NCBI GenBank assembly: GCA_037176705.1
Contig: CM073885.1
Span: 160,260,290-160,324,289, forward strand
Length of the DNA stretch: 64,000 nt
Direction of reading: 5' to 3'
DNA from: Molossus alvarezi
Lineage: Eukaryota > Chordata > Mammalia > Chiroptera > Molossidae
Shown here: piece by piece, positions 52,501 through 63,000 of the stretch
How positions within the stretch are numbered: the first letter of the stretch is position 1
How the letters are laid out: each line of letters starts with the position of its first letter
Position numbers and translations under genes: made by a program
The notes under the pieces: model-generated
Databases searched by the model: none
The model's input: the letters and a program-made list of their open reading frames with translations, nothing else
What the model was told of the DNA's origin: nothing

Positions 52501-55500
52501 CTAAACGTACCTTAACTAAAATATCTTTGGCTGAACACTCTATCTTAAGAAAGTCTTCCACTAAAAGGTTTTCCTTCCCAATAAGAATTCCTGCTTCTAT
52601 AGCTGCACCAATAGGGATAACTTCATCGGGAGGGATAGAATTTAGAAGTTCAACAGCTGGGAAAAGATCTTTAATCAGTTGCTGTAGCCTTGGAATTCGA
52701 GAAGACCCTCCACAAAGGACAACCTAAAAAAATATAAATAATTCTCAGTTTTTTACTTATAGAACACTGTTTGTTTTCCTCAAAATTAAGTGTTAGAGGC
52801 TGACCCATCTTTATCACATGTAATGGTAAAATATAAGAAACCATATTTTAGCATTATTTTATGTTATACTTACCATATAAACAGTATAACATAAAATAAT
52901 GCAAAAATCTATATCATTGTCTCTGAAAAACTTCATATAGAATTGCTCCTCTATAAGCTTGTCCCCTAAATCACCTGGCTCTGATAGCCAATAGGCTTGC
53001 ATTCACAAGTCCCACAGGACTGCAGCAAACGAAGAAACACTTTAAATCAGGGAAGGAGCATCTCATACCCCAAGGCTATACACCTGGTTCAGCCTCAGAG
53101 GGAGCAGGCAAAAAGACTCACCTCCCAGTTTACCCTGGAAGGGGTTTGACAGCACTTTCACAGCTGCTGCCTGAGGGCCTGGCTTCTAATCAAGCTGCAC
53201 CAAGGTGCTGACTGCAATCCCCATCTTTGGGATGGTCTTGACACACCCTCAACTATCAAGAGCCAGTGAGAACAAACAGCAGCTTAGACAAACACAAAGG
53301 TTCTACACAAGACCAGTGCGTCAAGACTGGAAAAGGTGGCAGTTCTCTGTAATGCATAAAAACCAACACAGAGAATCAAGAAAAATAAAGATATAGGAGA
53401 ATATGTTCCAAACAAAATAACAAGATATATCTCTAGAAATGGATCTTAATGAAACAAAGATAAGTGATTTACTTGATAGAGTTCAAAATAACAGTAATAA
53501 AGATGTCCACTGAAGTCAGGAGAGTAATGCATGAACAAAGTGAGAATTTCAGCAATGAGATAGAAAATATAAAGGAACACCAAACAGAAATCATAGAGCT
53601 GAAGATAATATTTGAATTGAAAAATTCAACAGAGGGGTTCAACAATACACTAGATCAAGCAAAAGAAAAGATCAGTAAGTTCATGGTAACCACAAACCAA
53701 AAACCTGTGTAGATACCAAAAGATAAAGAAATCAAAACACATCACTACAGAAAAAACCATCAAATCACAAAAGAAGAGGGCAAGAAAGAAAAAAAGAAAC
53801 TAAAAAACAGGCAGAAAACAATGAACAAAATGGCAACAGTAAGTTTATACCTATTAAAAATTATTTTAAATTATTTCTATACATTAACAATGAATTAAGG
53901 GAAAGAGAAATTAAGAATACAATCCCATTTACAATAGCATCTAAAAGAATAAAATACTTAGAAATAAATTTAACTAAGAAGGTGAAAGATCTATATACTA
54001 AAAACTAGAGTCCATGTTTATGGATTAGAAGAATTTATACTGTTAAAATGTCCACATTACCCAAAGTGATCTACAGATTCAATGCAATCTCTATCAAAAT
54101 TCCAATGGTCATTATTCACAGGGATAGAAAATACAACCCGAAAATGCATATGGAACCACAAAAGACCCCAAATAGCCTAAGCAATCTTGAAAAAGAACAA
54201 AGCTGGAGGCATCACACTTCCTGATTTCAAACTAATATTATAAGCTATAGTAATCAAAACAGCATGGTATTGGCATAAACACAGACAGACAGATCAATGC
54301 AACAGAAATAGAGTGCCAAGAAATAAACGCATGTATATATGGTCCATCATCAACAAAGGAGCCAGGAATAACAAATTATGCTGGGAAAACTGGACAACCA
54401 CATGCAAAAGAATGAAACTGTATCACTATCTTACACAAACACAAAACAGGCTAAAATGGATTAAAGACTTGAATGTAAGACACCATAAAACTCCTAGGAG
54501 AAAACACAGGGGTAAGCTCTTTGACATCAGTCTTGGCAATGACTTTTTGGATTTCACACCCAAAGCAAAAATCAATAAGTAGGAGTACATCAAACTAAAA
54601 AGCTTTCTGCACAGCAAAGGAAATCATAACAAAATGAAAAAGCCACCTGTGTAATGGGCGAAAATATTTGCAAACCACATATCTGAAAAAGGGTTAATAT
54701 CCAAAATATACAAGAAACATAAACTCAAGAGTAAACCCCTCCCAAGAAAAATTTTAAAATGGGCAAAAGGTCTGAATAAAGATTTTCAGAACACATACAA
54801 GTGGCCAGCAAGTACATGAAAAGGTGTTCAATATCACTAATCATCAAGCAGATGCAAATTAAAACTTCATACCTGTTAGGATGCCTGTTAATTAAAAAAG
54901 ATGAGATAATGCCCTGGCTGGTTTGGCTCAGCGGTTAGTGTGTCAGCTCACAAACCAATGAGACCTGGGTTCGATTCTGGCCAAGGGCATGTACCTCTGT
55001 TTCGGTTTATCCCTGGCCCTGGTCGGGGTCGTGTGGGAAGCAACCAATGTTTCTCTTTCAAGTTAATGTTTCTCTCTGTCTCTCTCTCCCTCTTACTCTA
55101 TCTGAAGGTAAATGAAAAAATATCGAGTGAAGATTAAAAAAAAACAGATGAGATAATGAATGTTAATAGAGAAAAGGGAACCCTTGTACATTACTAAAAA
55201 TGTAAACAAGTACAGTCACTAAAAAAAGGATGAAAATTCCTCAATAATTTAAAAACAGAATTACCATATGATCCAGCAATCCCACTTCTGGATATATAGC
55301 CAAAGGAAACAAAATCACTATCTCAAAGAGGTGTTTTACTCTCATGTTTACTGCAGCATTATTCAGTATGAAAATATCCTAAGTGTCTGTTGATGGGTGA
55401 ATGGATTAAGAAAATCTGGTATAACCCTGGCCGGTTTGGCTCAGCGGTTTGTGCACTGATTGGCCTGTGAACCAAAAGAGTCATGGGTTCAATTCCAGTC

Positions 55501-58500
55501 AAGGGCATGTACTTTGGTTGCGGTTTGGTCCCTGGCCCTGGTCGAGGTAATCAATCGATGTGCCACCCCCATCTGAAGAGGCAATCAATCGATGTGCCCC
55601 CCCCATCTGAAGATAAATGAAAAAATATCCTCGGGTGAGGATTAAAAAAAAAGAAAATTTGGTATATATATATATACACAATGCAGTATTATGTGACATA
55701 AGTCAGACAGAGAAAGACAAATACTGCATGGTATCATTTATATGTGAAATCTAAAAAAAAAAAGTCAAACTCATAGGCACAGATAGTAGAACAGTGACTG
55801 GGGCTAGGGAATGGAAGTATAGGAAGAGGTTGGTAAAAGTGTATAAACTTTCAGTTATAAGATGAATGAGCTCTGAGGATCTAATGTGTAACATGATGAC
55901 TATAGTTGACAAGACTGTATTGTACAATTGAGATTTGCTAAGAGAAGAGAACTTTTCAACTTCCCCAAAGGTAAATACATGGAAAGGATAGATATGTTAA
56001 TTAACTGGATGATAGGAATCCTTTCACAATGTATATATATATTAAATCTCATGCACATTTTAAATACCTTATAATTTTGTTACTTATACCTCAATTAAGC
56101 TGAATAAAATAAAATTGCTCTTTAAAAATACTTTAATTTCCCCATTAATTCATATACTTGACAATTATAACTCCATAGGCATTCTTTTTTTTTTATCCTC
56201 ACCCGAGGACATTTTCCATTTTTTGTTCAGATAGAGTGGGAGGGAGAGAGAGGAAGAAAGAAACATCGATGTGAAAGGGACACATCGAGTGGCTGCCACC
56301 CACACGACCCAACCAGGGCTGGGGACAAACTGCAACCGAGGTATGTGCCCTTAGCAGGAACTGAACCCAGGTCTCTCTGGACTGCGGGCCGATGCTCTAA
56401 CCACTGAGCAAAACTGGCCAGGGCTCCATAGGTATTCTTGACAGTGAATAAATAGGTAGCCCAAGAAGGAAAACCAATAATCAGTTGGAAAAGAGGATCA
56501 AATGATGAAAACTAAGCCTCTTTAACATTAGGTGTGAAATGACAAGGATTAGGTGTGAAATGACAAGGGATATCATATTGATCTCAGGTCAGGGTATGAG
56601 GAACAGGAGCTGAGGGATTCAAAGAAAAAAAAGAAAAGCATTTTTGCCTTGGCAAAGTTCCCGAAAAGGTCTGTTTTGAAGTTTGGTAAGAAAAAGTCCT
56701 CTCTAAAATCTTGCGATCCAACACATAATATACCTTGAGTATAAAAATGTAGAATATGTCTTTTAAAATTTTTCATAATTGACATAAAAAAGCTTTATTA
56801 ATAAGCAATAAGTGGTACTATACAAAAAACCCACAAAAACTCTGAAATCTTAGCTTTTGGTATTTTCATTTAAAAGGGTAAAAAAAGGCCCGACCAGTGT
56901 GACTCAGTGGTTGAGCGTCGACGCATGCACTAAGAGGTCGCCAGTTCGATTCCCGGTCAGGGCACATGCCCAGGTTGTGGGCATGATTCCCAGTGGGGGG
57001 CATGCAGGAGGCGGCCAATCGATGTTCTCTCTCATCAATGTTTCTCTCTCTCTCTAAAATCAATAAAAAAAATAAAATAAAATAAATAAATAAATAAAAG
57101 GGTAAAAAAAGCCCTGGCCAGTTTGGCTCAGTGGTAGAGCAATCTGCCCATGGACCAGGGTCCTGTGGGAGACAACCAATTGATGTGTCTCTCTCATGTC
57201 GATGTTTCACTCTTTTCTCTCTCCCCCTCCCTCCCACTCTATCGAAATATAAACATGGAAAAAAGTATCCTTGGGTGAGGATTGAAAAATAAAAATAATA
57301 AAAAAATAAATAAATAAATAAAATAAAATGGTAAAAATGTACAAATAATGTGTTACTATTAATGCTGATAATGACCAGCAAGTTTTAAATAAACTCTTTA
57401 AGCATCTACTCTGTAATTATAAGATTTTTTTTGAAAACTTACATTTTAATAGAAAATACATATCTCAAACATAAATAACGATTTTAAGGGCTTTTCAACT
57501 ACAATTTTCACAGTACTTTAATAAAATGAACCACTATTTAAAAAAATCAAACCATCTTAACAACTTGGGTATTTAAAAACATGAATCTAAACAATAAAAA
57601 TAAAAAATATTACAGATTATTCAGAAAATAAAATCTATCAAAGCTTGTGGAATAAAACCAAAGCTATTCATAAGTAACACTGTAGTTAATTTTTTATTAG
57701 GGGAAAAAAAATAAATGAGTTAGCATTCAATATAAGATTTTAGAAGAATAATCAAAGTGTCCTGGAAAGGCTGAAAAAAATACAAAGAAAAGCAGAACAT
57801 AGCCAATTAGAAAAGAGAAAAACACAACTTGAAACAAAAAAAAAGTCTAAGAAAGTTTTTTGGGAGTGGTAGTGGCAGAAGTTGGAGCAAATAATAAAAC
57901 AATTCGCTGTCAATCCTAGGGAAGGAAAAAAACAGAAAAACTAAAAAAGAAAAGGGGGGAGAAACTGGCCCATTTAAATTTAAACAACTTCTTTATACTT
58001 TTACATTTTAGTATCAAAAGATACATAATATTAAAAATTATAAGACCAGCCCTGGCTGGTTTGGCTCAGCGGTTAGAGTATTGGCCTGTGGTCCAGAGAG
58101 ACCCATGTTTGGTTCCCGCTAAGGGCATGTACCTCAGTTGCAGTTTGTACCCGGCCCTGGTTGGGTTGTGCGGGTGGCAACCATTCGATGTGTCCCTTTC
58201 ACATCGACGTTTCTCTCTCTTTCTCTCCCTCCCACTCTATCTTAACAAAAAAAAAATGGAAAAATGTCCTCAGGTGAGGATTAAAAAAAAAATTATAAGA
58301 CCATTACGCAAAGTTGTATGCTAAATATTGAAGAAATCATTATGTAATAGGTCTATCAAGTACTCAAAATCAAAACCGAAGCAATAAAGAAAACTTAGGA
58401 AAATTATAAAAACACTTCAGAAATTAGTTTCAGATAAAATCTGTTTATAGGTAAATTCTTTTTTTTTTTTTTTTTGGTAGGTGCCCCTAGTGGGAACTGA

Positions 58501-61500
58501 ATCCGGTACTCTGGTCCGCAGGCCGACACTCCAACTGCTGAGCCAAACCGGCCAGGGCTATAGGTAAATTCTTTAGGAACAGAGAATATGCATGTATTAT
58601 GTACTAATCTGGAATACCTAAAAAGATGAAAAGGTATTTAATTCATTTTATAAGCACCTATAGCCCAGGAACAAAACTAAAAACACACCAAAAAAATAAA
58701 ACCCTCTAGACCAGAGGTTACAAAGTAGCAACTTGCCAATTATATCAGGCAAGATCTGTTTTACCTCTGCAAAGTTTTTAAAGTTCTGTATTAATTACTA
58801 ACATTTAAATAAAAAATTTTATTAACCATCCCTATTTGAGAGTCTCTTAAATAAGTCAAAGGTCCCAAAAGCACTAGAGTGCATCTCTGAAAGGTAGTAA
58901 CTGGCAGGTGTGCAGCAGCTGCCCCGTTTGGACTAGGACAGCTCCTGACTGTAAGGTGGCAGGTCCACCATGACCTGTTGTGGCCCTCATACCAGCTAGA
59001 GGGCATGTGCCATTTATAATCACACTTGTGCTCTTGCTTTTCTTACAGCAAGTTCAATGTGGAACTTTTAAAATTCTCTAAACCCATCTCTCAATCTAGA
59101 AGAAGAATGAAATAAAGATCAAGAGGAATCTGTGTTGCAAGAAAAGTAGTAGGGAACATACTTCTCTTTTGAAGAATGGACCAGTAGAGTGAACCAGCTG
59201 TCCTACATAGCTGCTAGCCAGCTTAATTGTGGTGTACTGCTTGAGGTATATGTGTATTTTTCTACGTGTGGAAAAGAAACCGGTCATCGGTAGAAATAAC
59301 CCCAGCATCAGTGCATCAGGTATGATGATTCAAATGCTGTCTTTCTGATGACATTATATTACATATAAACACTACCAATACTTCTGTCCCTATAAAGAAC
59401 TGATTTGCTCATTCCTAGAGATTTTTTATGTAAGAACTTGAAGAATAATTCTAAAGCTTTCTGGAGGAAAAAAAGTATGAATAAAGAGAATTTTTAAAAA
59501 TTTCAGTGTTAATAATGAAGGTTTACACCTACTCAGAAAATAAACTGGTTTTTTTTTTGTTGTTATTTTATGGTGAACAATTTGTTAATACATACTAAAT
59601 CTTAAAATTGGGAATTAACTCCCAAATTTAATTCTCAGGAAATCAAGGATGTTCACAAAGCCACAAAGACTGCTGTTTATAAAACCAAAATAACCTACAT
59701 AACAAACATCAATAATTAGTTTTATAAATTATGGTACATCAATGCAATGAAATACTATGCATTATTAAAATTACAGTTGTAGAGCCTGGGAGCTTGGTTA
59801 AAATGGAGGGATTGAGTATATCAATTTATCTATGTGCCCTTCCATAAATCCACTAAACTGACAGTAAATGGATTTAAGAAGATACAAATGGAAGAGAGAT
59901 CTTGAGTTTGAAATTTTAACACATTTTGCAAGCTGGAAAGGAGAGTGGCAATCGCCTGAAGGCAGATGGTGTTTGAGATAACCAAAGAGAAAGCTGGTTT
60001 GCCGCATAGTGGTTGGGGACATTAATTGATCACCTATAACATGCCACACACACTATTTCATTTAGTCCTCATAACAATCCTGTAGAATAAGTTGTAATAT
60101 TTATTTGTAAGTGTTATTTCTCTCCTAATAAAAAGAACAAGTAAGACTCAGGAAATAAGTAATTGCCCATTCTGGAACTATTAACACTGTGAGCCTTCTG
60201 ATTCAGGTAGGTCTGTCTCCAAGTTCATTCAGTTCCTACCACCACCTTGCTACCATTATATACTCAAGTATTTTTCTTCTTAATCCAGCCCCAACCTCAA
60301 AACACCTAGCATGATGCCCGACATATTATAAATGTTAAAAAAAACAAAAACTTACTGAATTGCAAAAATAAATTTAAAAATCACTTTCATCATATAGCAC
60401 ACACCAAAACAGTTAAAATAAAAAACTTTCAAATTAAAAGAAAATATTAAATATTTGTTGTACATCTGAACAAAGATAAAATTTATAAACTTAGAAGCAG
60501 CTGAAGAAATCACAGTAATAGACCAATACATTTAAATAGATAAATAAATGAAACTTCTATATGTCAAATACCCTTTTTAATGGGACCAAAATTAAACAGT
60601 AAATTACATGCCTCAAAAGACGACTGCAGGAAATAACAGTTAGTATTCTGATTATATAAAGCACCTGCACAAATAAATGTTAAAATTATAAGTTAAATAA
60701 TAAAATAGGCAAATAATATAAAATAAACATTTACACACAAGAAAATACAAAATTAAACATTAAAAATAATCCTTTAATAATCAATGAACTATCAAGTAAA
60801 AACCTATCTTTTTTCCAACTATTCAATGAAAAATTTTCTTTAGAAGATAAAACTCAGAGCCAGCAAGGTCAAATGTATATTCTTAGATAATACTGATAGG
60901 AGTGTTAGTTAATTCAACATAAAAAAGTAACTGAAAGTAAAAATAGTCTCAAGCTATTTAAACTCTTTGACACAAAAATTTTACATGGGAATCTATCCTC
61001 AGGAATAATCCTAAATATGATAAAAGCTGAGGTCCAAAGGTGGGCATCACTGTTCTGACAGAAGGGGAAACCCAATTCAGGTATCCAAAACAGAGTAACG
61101 AAATCATCTATCGAATCTACTTAAAATTGAGTTGATGCCCTGGCCAGTTTGGTTCAGCAGTTAGAGCATTGGCTTAGTGGTTAGAGCATCAGCCCTCGAA
61201 CCAAAAGGTAACAGTTTGATTCCAGGTCCAGGTCAAGGGTACGTACCTGGGTTACAGGAATGATCCCTGCCCAGGTCAAGGTCATGCAGAAAGCAACCAA
61301 TTGATGTCTCTCTTGAGCGCTCTCTCTCCGCGCCTCCCTCCCACTCTATCTAAAAAACAATGAAAAAATACTCTCAGGTGAGGATTGTCAACCACAAAAC
61401 TGAGTTGATTAAAGACTATAGAAATATGGGAAACAAACTGATTATAATATTAATTGAAGAAAATAAAATTCAGAATTATACATACAAATTAAATTAGAAA

Positions 61501-62525
61501 AATTCTAAAATAACATTAGTTGCCTTTTGGTATTTTCTAAATTTTCTTATAAATACTATTTTAATAACAAAAATAAAAATGTTTACATACTCTTTTTTTT
61601 TATCCTCACCCGAGTACACTTTCCCATTTTTTGTTCAGATAGAGTGGGAGGGGTGGAGAGAGAGAGAGAGAGAAACATCGATGTGAAAGGGACACATCGA
61701 GTGGCCGCCACCCACACAACCCAACCAGGGCTGGGGACAAACTGCAACCGAGGTACGTGCCCTTAGTGGGAACCGAACTGGGTCTTTCTGGAATGCAGGC
61801 CGACGCTCTAACCACTGTGCAACTGGCCAGGGCTACATACATTTTAAATGAGTATAAATATTTTTTTGGGAAAAAGGAAAACATTAAAAATTTGAATGTA
61901 AAAATTAAAGTCTCAAAATATTTTCTTATTTCAGTAGAGAGGAGCAGTACGGTATACTGGTTATGGACAAACTCGGGAACTACAGAGTTAAATCCTGGCT
62001 TTACTACTAACCACACACTCGCCAGGAAATTATTTACTTATTTGTACATGGTGCCTTCACTTATAAAATGGGAACAAATAGTAGCACCTACCTTATAGAG
62101 TTCATGAGTATTCAATGAATTAATCCATGTAAAGCACTTAGAAATATTGTTTGACACATAGCAAACATTCAAATACGTCAATCATTGCTTATATATTAAA
62201 AAATATACTCAAAAGAAATTAGTGGGGTTTTTTTTGGCTAGGAAACATATATATATATATCACTAGAGTTATTAATCAACATATAGTCAATTTTCCTTAC
62301 TAACACAAGCTAAGAAAAAATTTAAATTCATAAAAATATTCTTTCAGTACTAAGGGACTATTTCCTAAATTCCAAGTGTGAACTTACTCCTAAAATAAAG
62401 AAGAAAAACATAAAAGTATTACCTTGTTGATATCATCTGCTGTAAATCCACTTTGTTCTAAGAGTGCTCTGATTGCTTCTATACATTTATTAAAAAGTGG
62501 AGAACACAGAAGTTCAAATCTTGCT
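46471..62525 (-). CDS. HSPA14: HSPA14 (Hsp70L1), last five coding exons, 5' part outside window
   Basis: Coding join on the minus strand: 62525-62423, 52723-52511, 51685-51512, 50032-49962, 46549-46471, ending at TAG. HSPA14 is a divergent cytosolic Hsp70 that pairs with the J-protein MPP11/DNAJC2 as the mammalian ribosome-associated complex. Visible: end of the ATPase domain ([23 protein letters not shown]), the phosphate-binding [11 protein letters not shown] loop, [12 protein letters not shown], then a short substrate-binding region ([29 protein letters not shown]) and the end [10 protein letters not shown]. About 212 of the roughly 509 residues of the human protein are here, all in frame with good splice sites. 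No lesion is seen. The N-terminal exons lie beyond 64000. Introns hold an ORF2-less L1 (47.5-49.6 kb) and an older L1 (53-56 kb). Confidence 0.95.
46560..47490 (-). other. HSPA14: HSPA14 last intron, 3' part
   Basis: No clear repeat. A pyrimidine-rich stretch occurs at 46770-46800. Confidence 0.45.
47494..49620 (+). mobile_element. Half-L1 (HAL1-like): 5'UTR, broken ORF1, 3'UTR, no ORF2
   Basis: Starts AAGACTTCCGGTCAAGATGG, then a GC-rich leader to about 48330. ORF1 remnants run in shifting frames from 48351 to 49217: coiled-coil-like start, RRM piece with [25 protein letters not shown], and the C-terminal [15 protein letters not shown] and LLYPAKLSF motifs of L1 ORF1p. Stops and at least two frameshifts disable it. 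Directly after, without endonuclease or reverse transcriptase, comes a G-rich 3'UTR (ATAACCAATGGACACAGACA, AGGAACATCTGTAATA) and an A-rich tail. The layout equals HAL1 elements, known from bats, but an internal deletion of an ordinary L1 is not excluded. Confidence 0.75.
49665..49753 (+). mobile_element. Short tRNA-only SINE, copy 2
   Basis: GCCCTGGCCAGTTTGGCTCA to CTAAGGGCACCTACC and A tail. Target AAATTTAGAATGCA / AAATTTTTGAATGCA. Confidence 0.87.
49962..50032 (-). CDS. HSPA14: HSPA14 internal exon
   Basis: 71 nt; the acceptor ends CATAAACAG, donor GTACAA. It encodes [19 protein letters not shown] then LTMK and two bases of an Arg codon. Confidence 0.93.
50040..50890 (-). other. HSPA14: HSPA14 intron, nothing recognised
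   Basis: AT-rich intron; no repeat family identified before the Ves at 50896. Confidence 0.4.
50896..51136 (+). mobile_element. Ves SINE, type A/older
   Basis: GCCCTGGCCAGTTTGGCTCA with a shortened A-box region, end GTCCTCAGGAGAGGAC. Confidence 0.9.
51512..51685 (-). CDS. HSPA14: HSPA14 internal exon
   Basis: 174 nt, 58 codons, phase 0; acceptor ACTTATTAG, donor GTGAAT. It encodes [35 protein letters not shown] and [11 protein letters not shown]. Confidence 0.95.
51902..52098 (+). mobile_element. Ves SINE, older variant
   Basis: GCCCTGGCCAGTGTGGCTCA, CATTGGGGTGTGTACGAGGC, CTCTCTAAAATCAATTTAAA. Confidence 0.87.
52246..52489 (+). mobile_element. Ves SINE beside HSPA14 splice donor
   Basis: Full copy with 14-bp perfect target GAAAAGAAAAGCTA (52232-52245, 52490-52503). 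Antisense to HSPA14, starting 21 intronic bases from the donor. Confidence 0.94.
52511..52723 (-). CDS. HSPA14: HSPA14 internal exon (GGSSR loop)
   Basis: 213 nt, 71 codons, phase 0 at both ends; acceptor TTTTTTTAG, donor GTACGT. It encodes [16 protein letters not shown] through [11 protein letters not shown] Ves SINE sits in the intron 21 nt past the donor. Confidence 0.95.
52950..53870 (+). mobile_element. Older L1: 5'UTR and ORF1 start
   Basis: GATAGCCAATAGGCTTGCAT, AAGCTGCACCAAGGTGCTGA, then ORF1-type AATATGTTCCAAACAAAATA and ATGCATGAACAAAGTGAGAA. ORF1 reads only in pieces. Confidence 0.75.
54911..55145 (+). mobile_element. Ves SINE in L1
   Basis: Target AGATGAGATAAT on both sides (54899-54910, 55146-55157). 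Confidence 0.92.
55424..55650 (+). mobile_element. Ves SINE with internal tandem duplication
   Basis: Normal head, but the CT-rich body is replaced by two copies of an about 34-bp unit (CAATCGATGTGCCACCCCCA, then CATCTGAAGA). Target AAGAAAATCTGGTATA / AAGAAAATTTGGTATA. Confidence 0.9.
56187..56423 (-). mobile_element. Ves SINE, type A
   Basis: Target CTCCATAGGCATTCTT / CTCCATAGGTATTCTT. Confidence 0.94.
56527..56568. repeat. 21-bp perfect tandem duplication
   Basis: ATTAGGTGTGAAATGACAAG plus G, repeated immediately. Length suggests replication slippage. Confidence 0.9.
56888..57095 (+). mobile_element. Ves SINE, type B (pair, first)
   Basis: Target AAAAGGGTAAAAAAAG at 56872-56887 and 57096-57111. 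Tail made of AAAT repeats. Confidence 0.93.
57112..57325 (+). mobile_element. Ves SINE, type A, internally deleted (pair, second)
   Basis: CCCTGGCCAGTTTGGCTCAG head; middle lost between ACCAGGGTCC and TGTGGGAGACAACC. A third related target copy AAAATGGTAAAAA follows. Confidence 0.9.
57340..58036 (-). other. HSPA14: HSPA14 intron, nothing recognised
   Basis: AT-rich unique-looking sequence. Confidence 0.4.
58049..58292 (+). mobile_element. Ves SINE, type A
   Basis: Target ATTATAAGACCA on both sides (58037-58048, 58293-58304). Confidence 0.94.
58462..58558 (-). mobile_element. Short tRNA-only SINE, copy 3
   Basis: Reverse copy: T tail, GGTAGGTGCCCCTAGTGGGA through CAAACCGGCCAGGGC. Perfect 16-bp target TATAGGTAAATTCTTT (58446-58461, 58559-58574), proving the short unit itself moved. 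Confidence 0.92.
58575..60000 (-). other. HSPA14: HSPA14 intron, mostly unrecognised
   Basis: No gene. A short L1-like piece near 59725-59770 (GGTACATCAATGCAATGAAA) is the only repeat hint. Confidence 0.4.
60020..60245 (-). mobile_element. MIR, reverse, degenerate
   Basis: CACTATTTCATTTAGTCCTC, ATAACAATCCTGTAGAATAA, AAGTAATTGCCCATTCTGG. Confidence 0.5.
60250..61120 (-). other. HSPA14: HSPA14 intron, nothing recognised
   Basis: Strongly A-rich sequence without readable repeat or gene. Confidence 0.4.
61137..61395 (+). mobile_element. Ves SINE with duplicated A-box region
   Basis: CAGTTAGAGCATTGGC is followed at once by a second TAGTGGTTAGAGCATCAGC. Target AAAATTGAGTTGAT / AAAACTGAGTTGAT. 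Confidence 0.9.
61591..61833 (-). mobile_element. Ves SINE, type A
   Basis: Reverse body from TATCCTCACCCGAGTACACT to CAACTGGCCAGGGC; TACATAC on both sides. Confidence 0.93.
61930..62175 (+). mobile_element. MIR
   Basis: GAGTTAAATCCTGGCTTTAC, CTTATAAAATGGGAACAAAT, AAAGCACTTAGAAATATTG. Confidence 0.75.
62423..62525 (-). CDS. HSPA14: HSPA14 internal exon (end of ATPase lobe)
   Basis: 103 nt; the acceptor is a (GT)n tract ending TACAG and the donor is GTAATA. It encodes [18 protein letters not shown] through [10 protein letters not shown]. The tract of alternating GT directly before the acceptor replaces a classical polypyrimidine tract. Confidence 0.94.
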
Positions 62526-62688
62526 CTGTACACACACACACACGAGCAAAACAAAGAAAAAGGATTATACAATTAAATACGACATCTTTTTTTATGAAGA
62601 GTAATGCCAAAACCTGATGTGACCATTCCCTTAAGAATAGATTTATGATCAAAACAGGATTATTTAGCATCTAGCAATGCAATATTAT

Positions 62689-62704
62689 GGGGGGGGGGGG
62701 GGGG
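62689..62704 (+). repeat. Run of 16 G
   Basis: Uninterrupted G run in an HSPA14 intron, antisense C run in the transcript. Confidence 0.85.
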
Positions 62705-63000
62705 AGGGAATCTAAATTATTCATCTACAAATGTATGAAGACATTTAAGATCAAATTCAAGTTGGAGATTCTTACCCATGGCCTACTTATAGGTTTTCCA
62801 TAACCTGAAAATAAAAACTCAACGTATGGCTGTCCCAACAATACATCTATTGATCCAAATCACTATCATTTGGAAGTATTTGCTATTTTTATGTCTTAAA
62901 GTTTTAAAAATTATTTCTATGTTTCTTTATAATCTGAGACTATATTGTACCTAAATTTAGCTCTTTGGCACTCTCTGAAAAACTTAAATGCTAGCATATA

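Larger units (their letters stand above)
53871..56120 (+). mobile_element. Older L1: ORF2 with large deletion, and 3'UTR
   Basis: The sequence jumps from the ORF2 start (AAAATGGCAACAGTAAGTTT) to the region after the reverse transcriptase (ACCCAAAGTGATCTACAGAT), then runs through the ORF2 end (ATCCAGCAATCCCACTTCTG) to an L1MA-type 3'UTR. Two Ves copies interrupt it. Confidence 0.78.
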
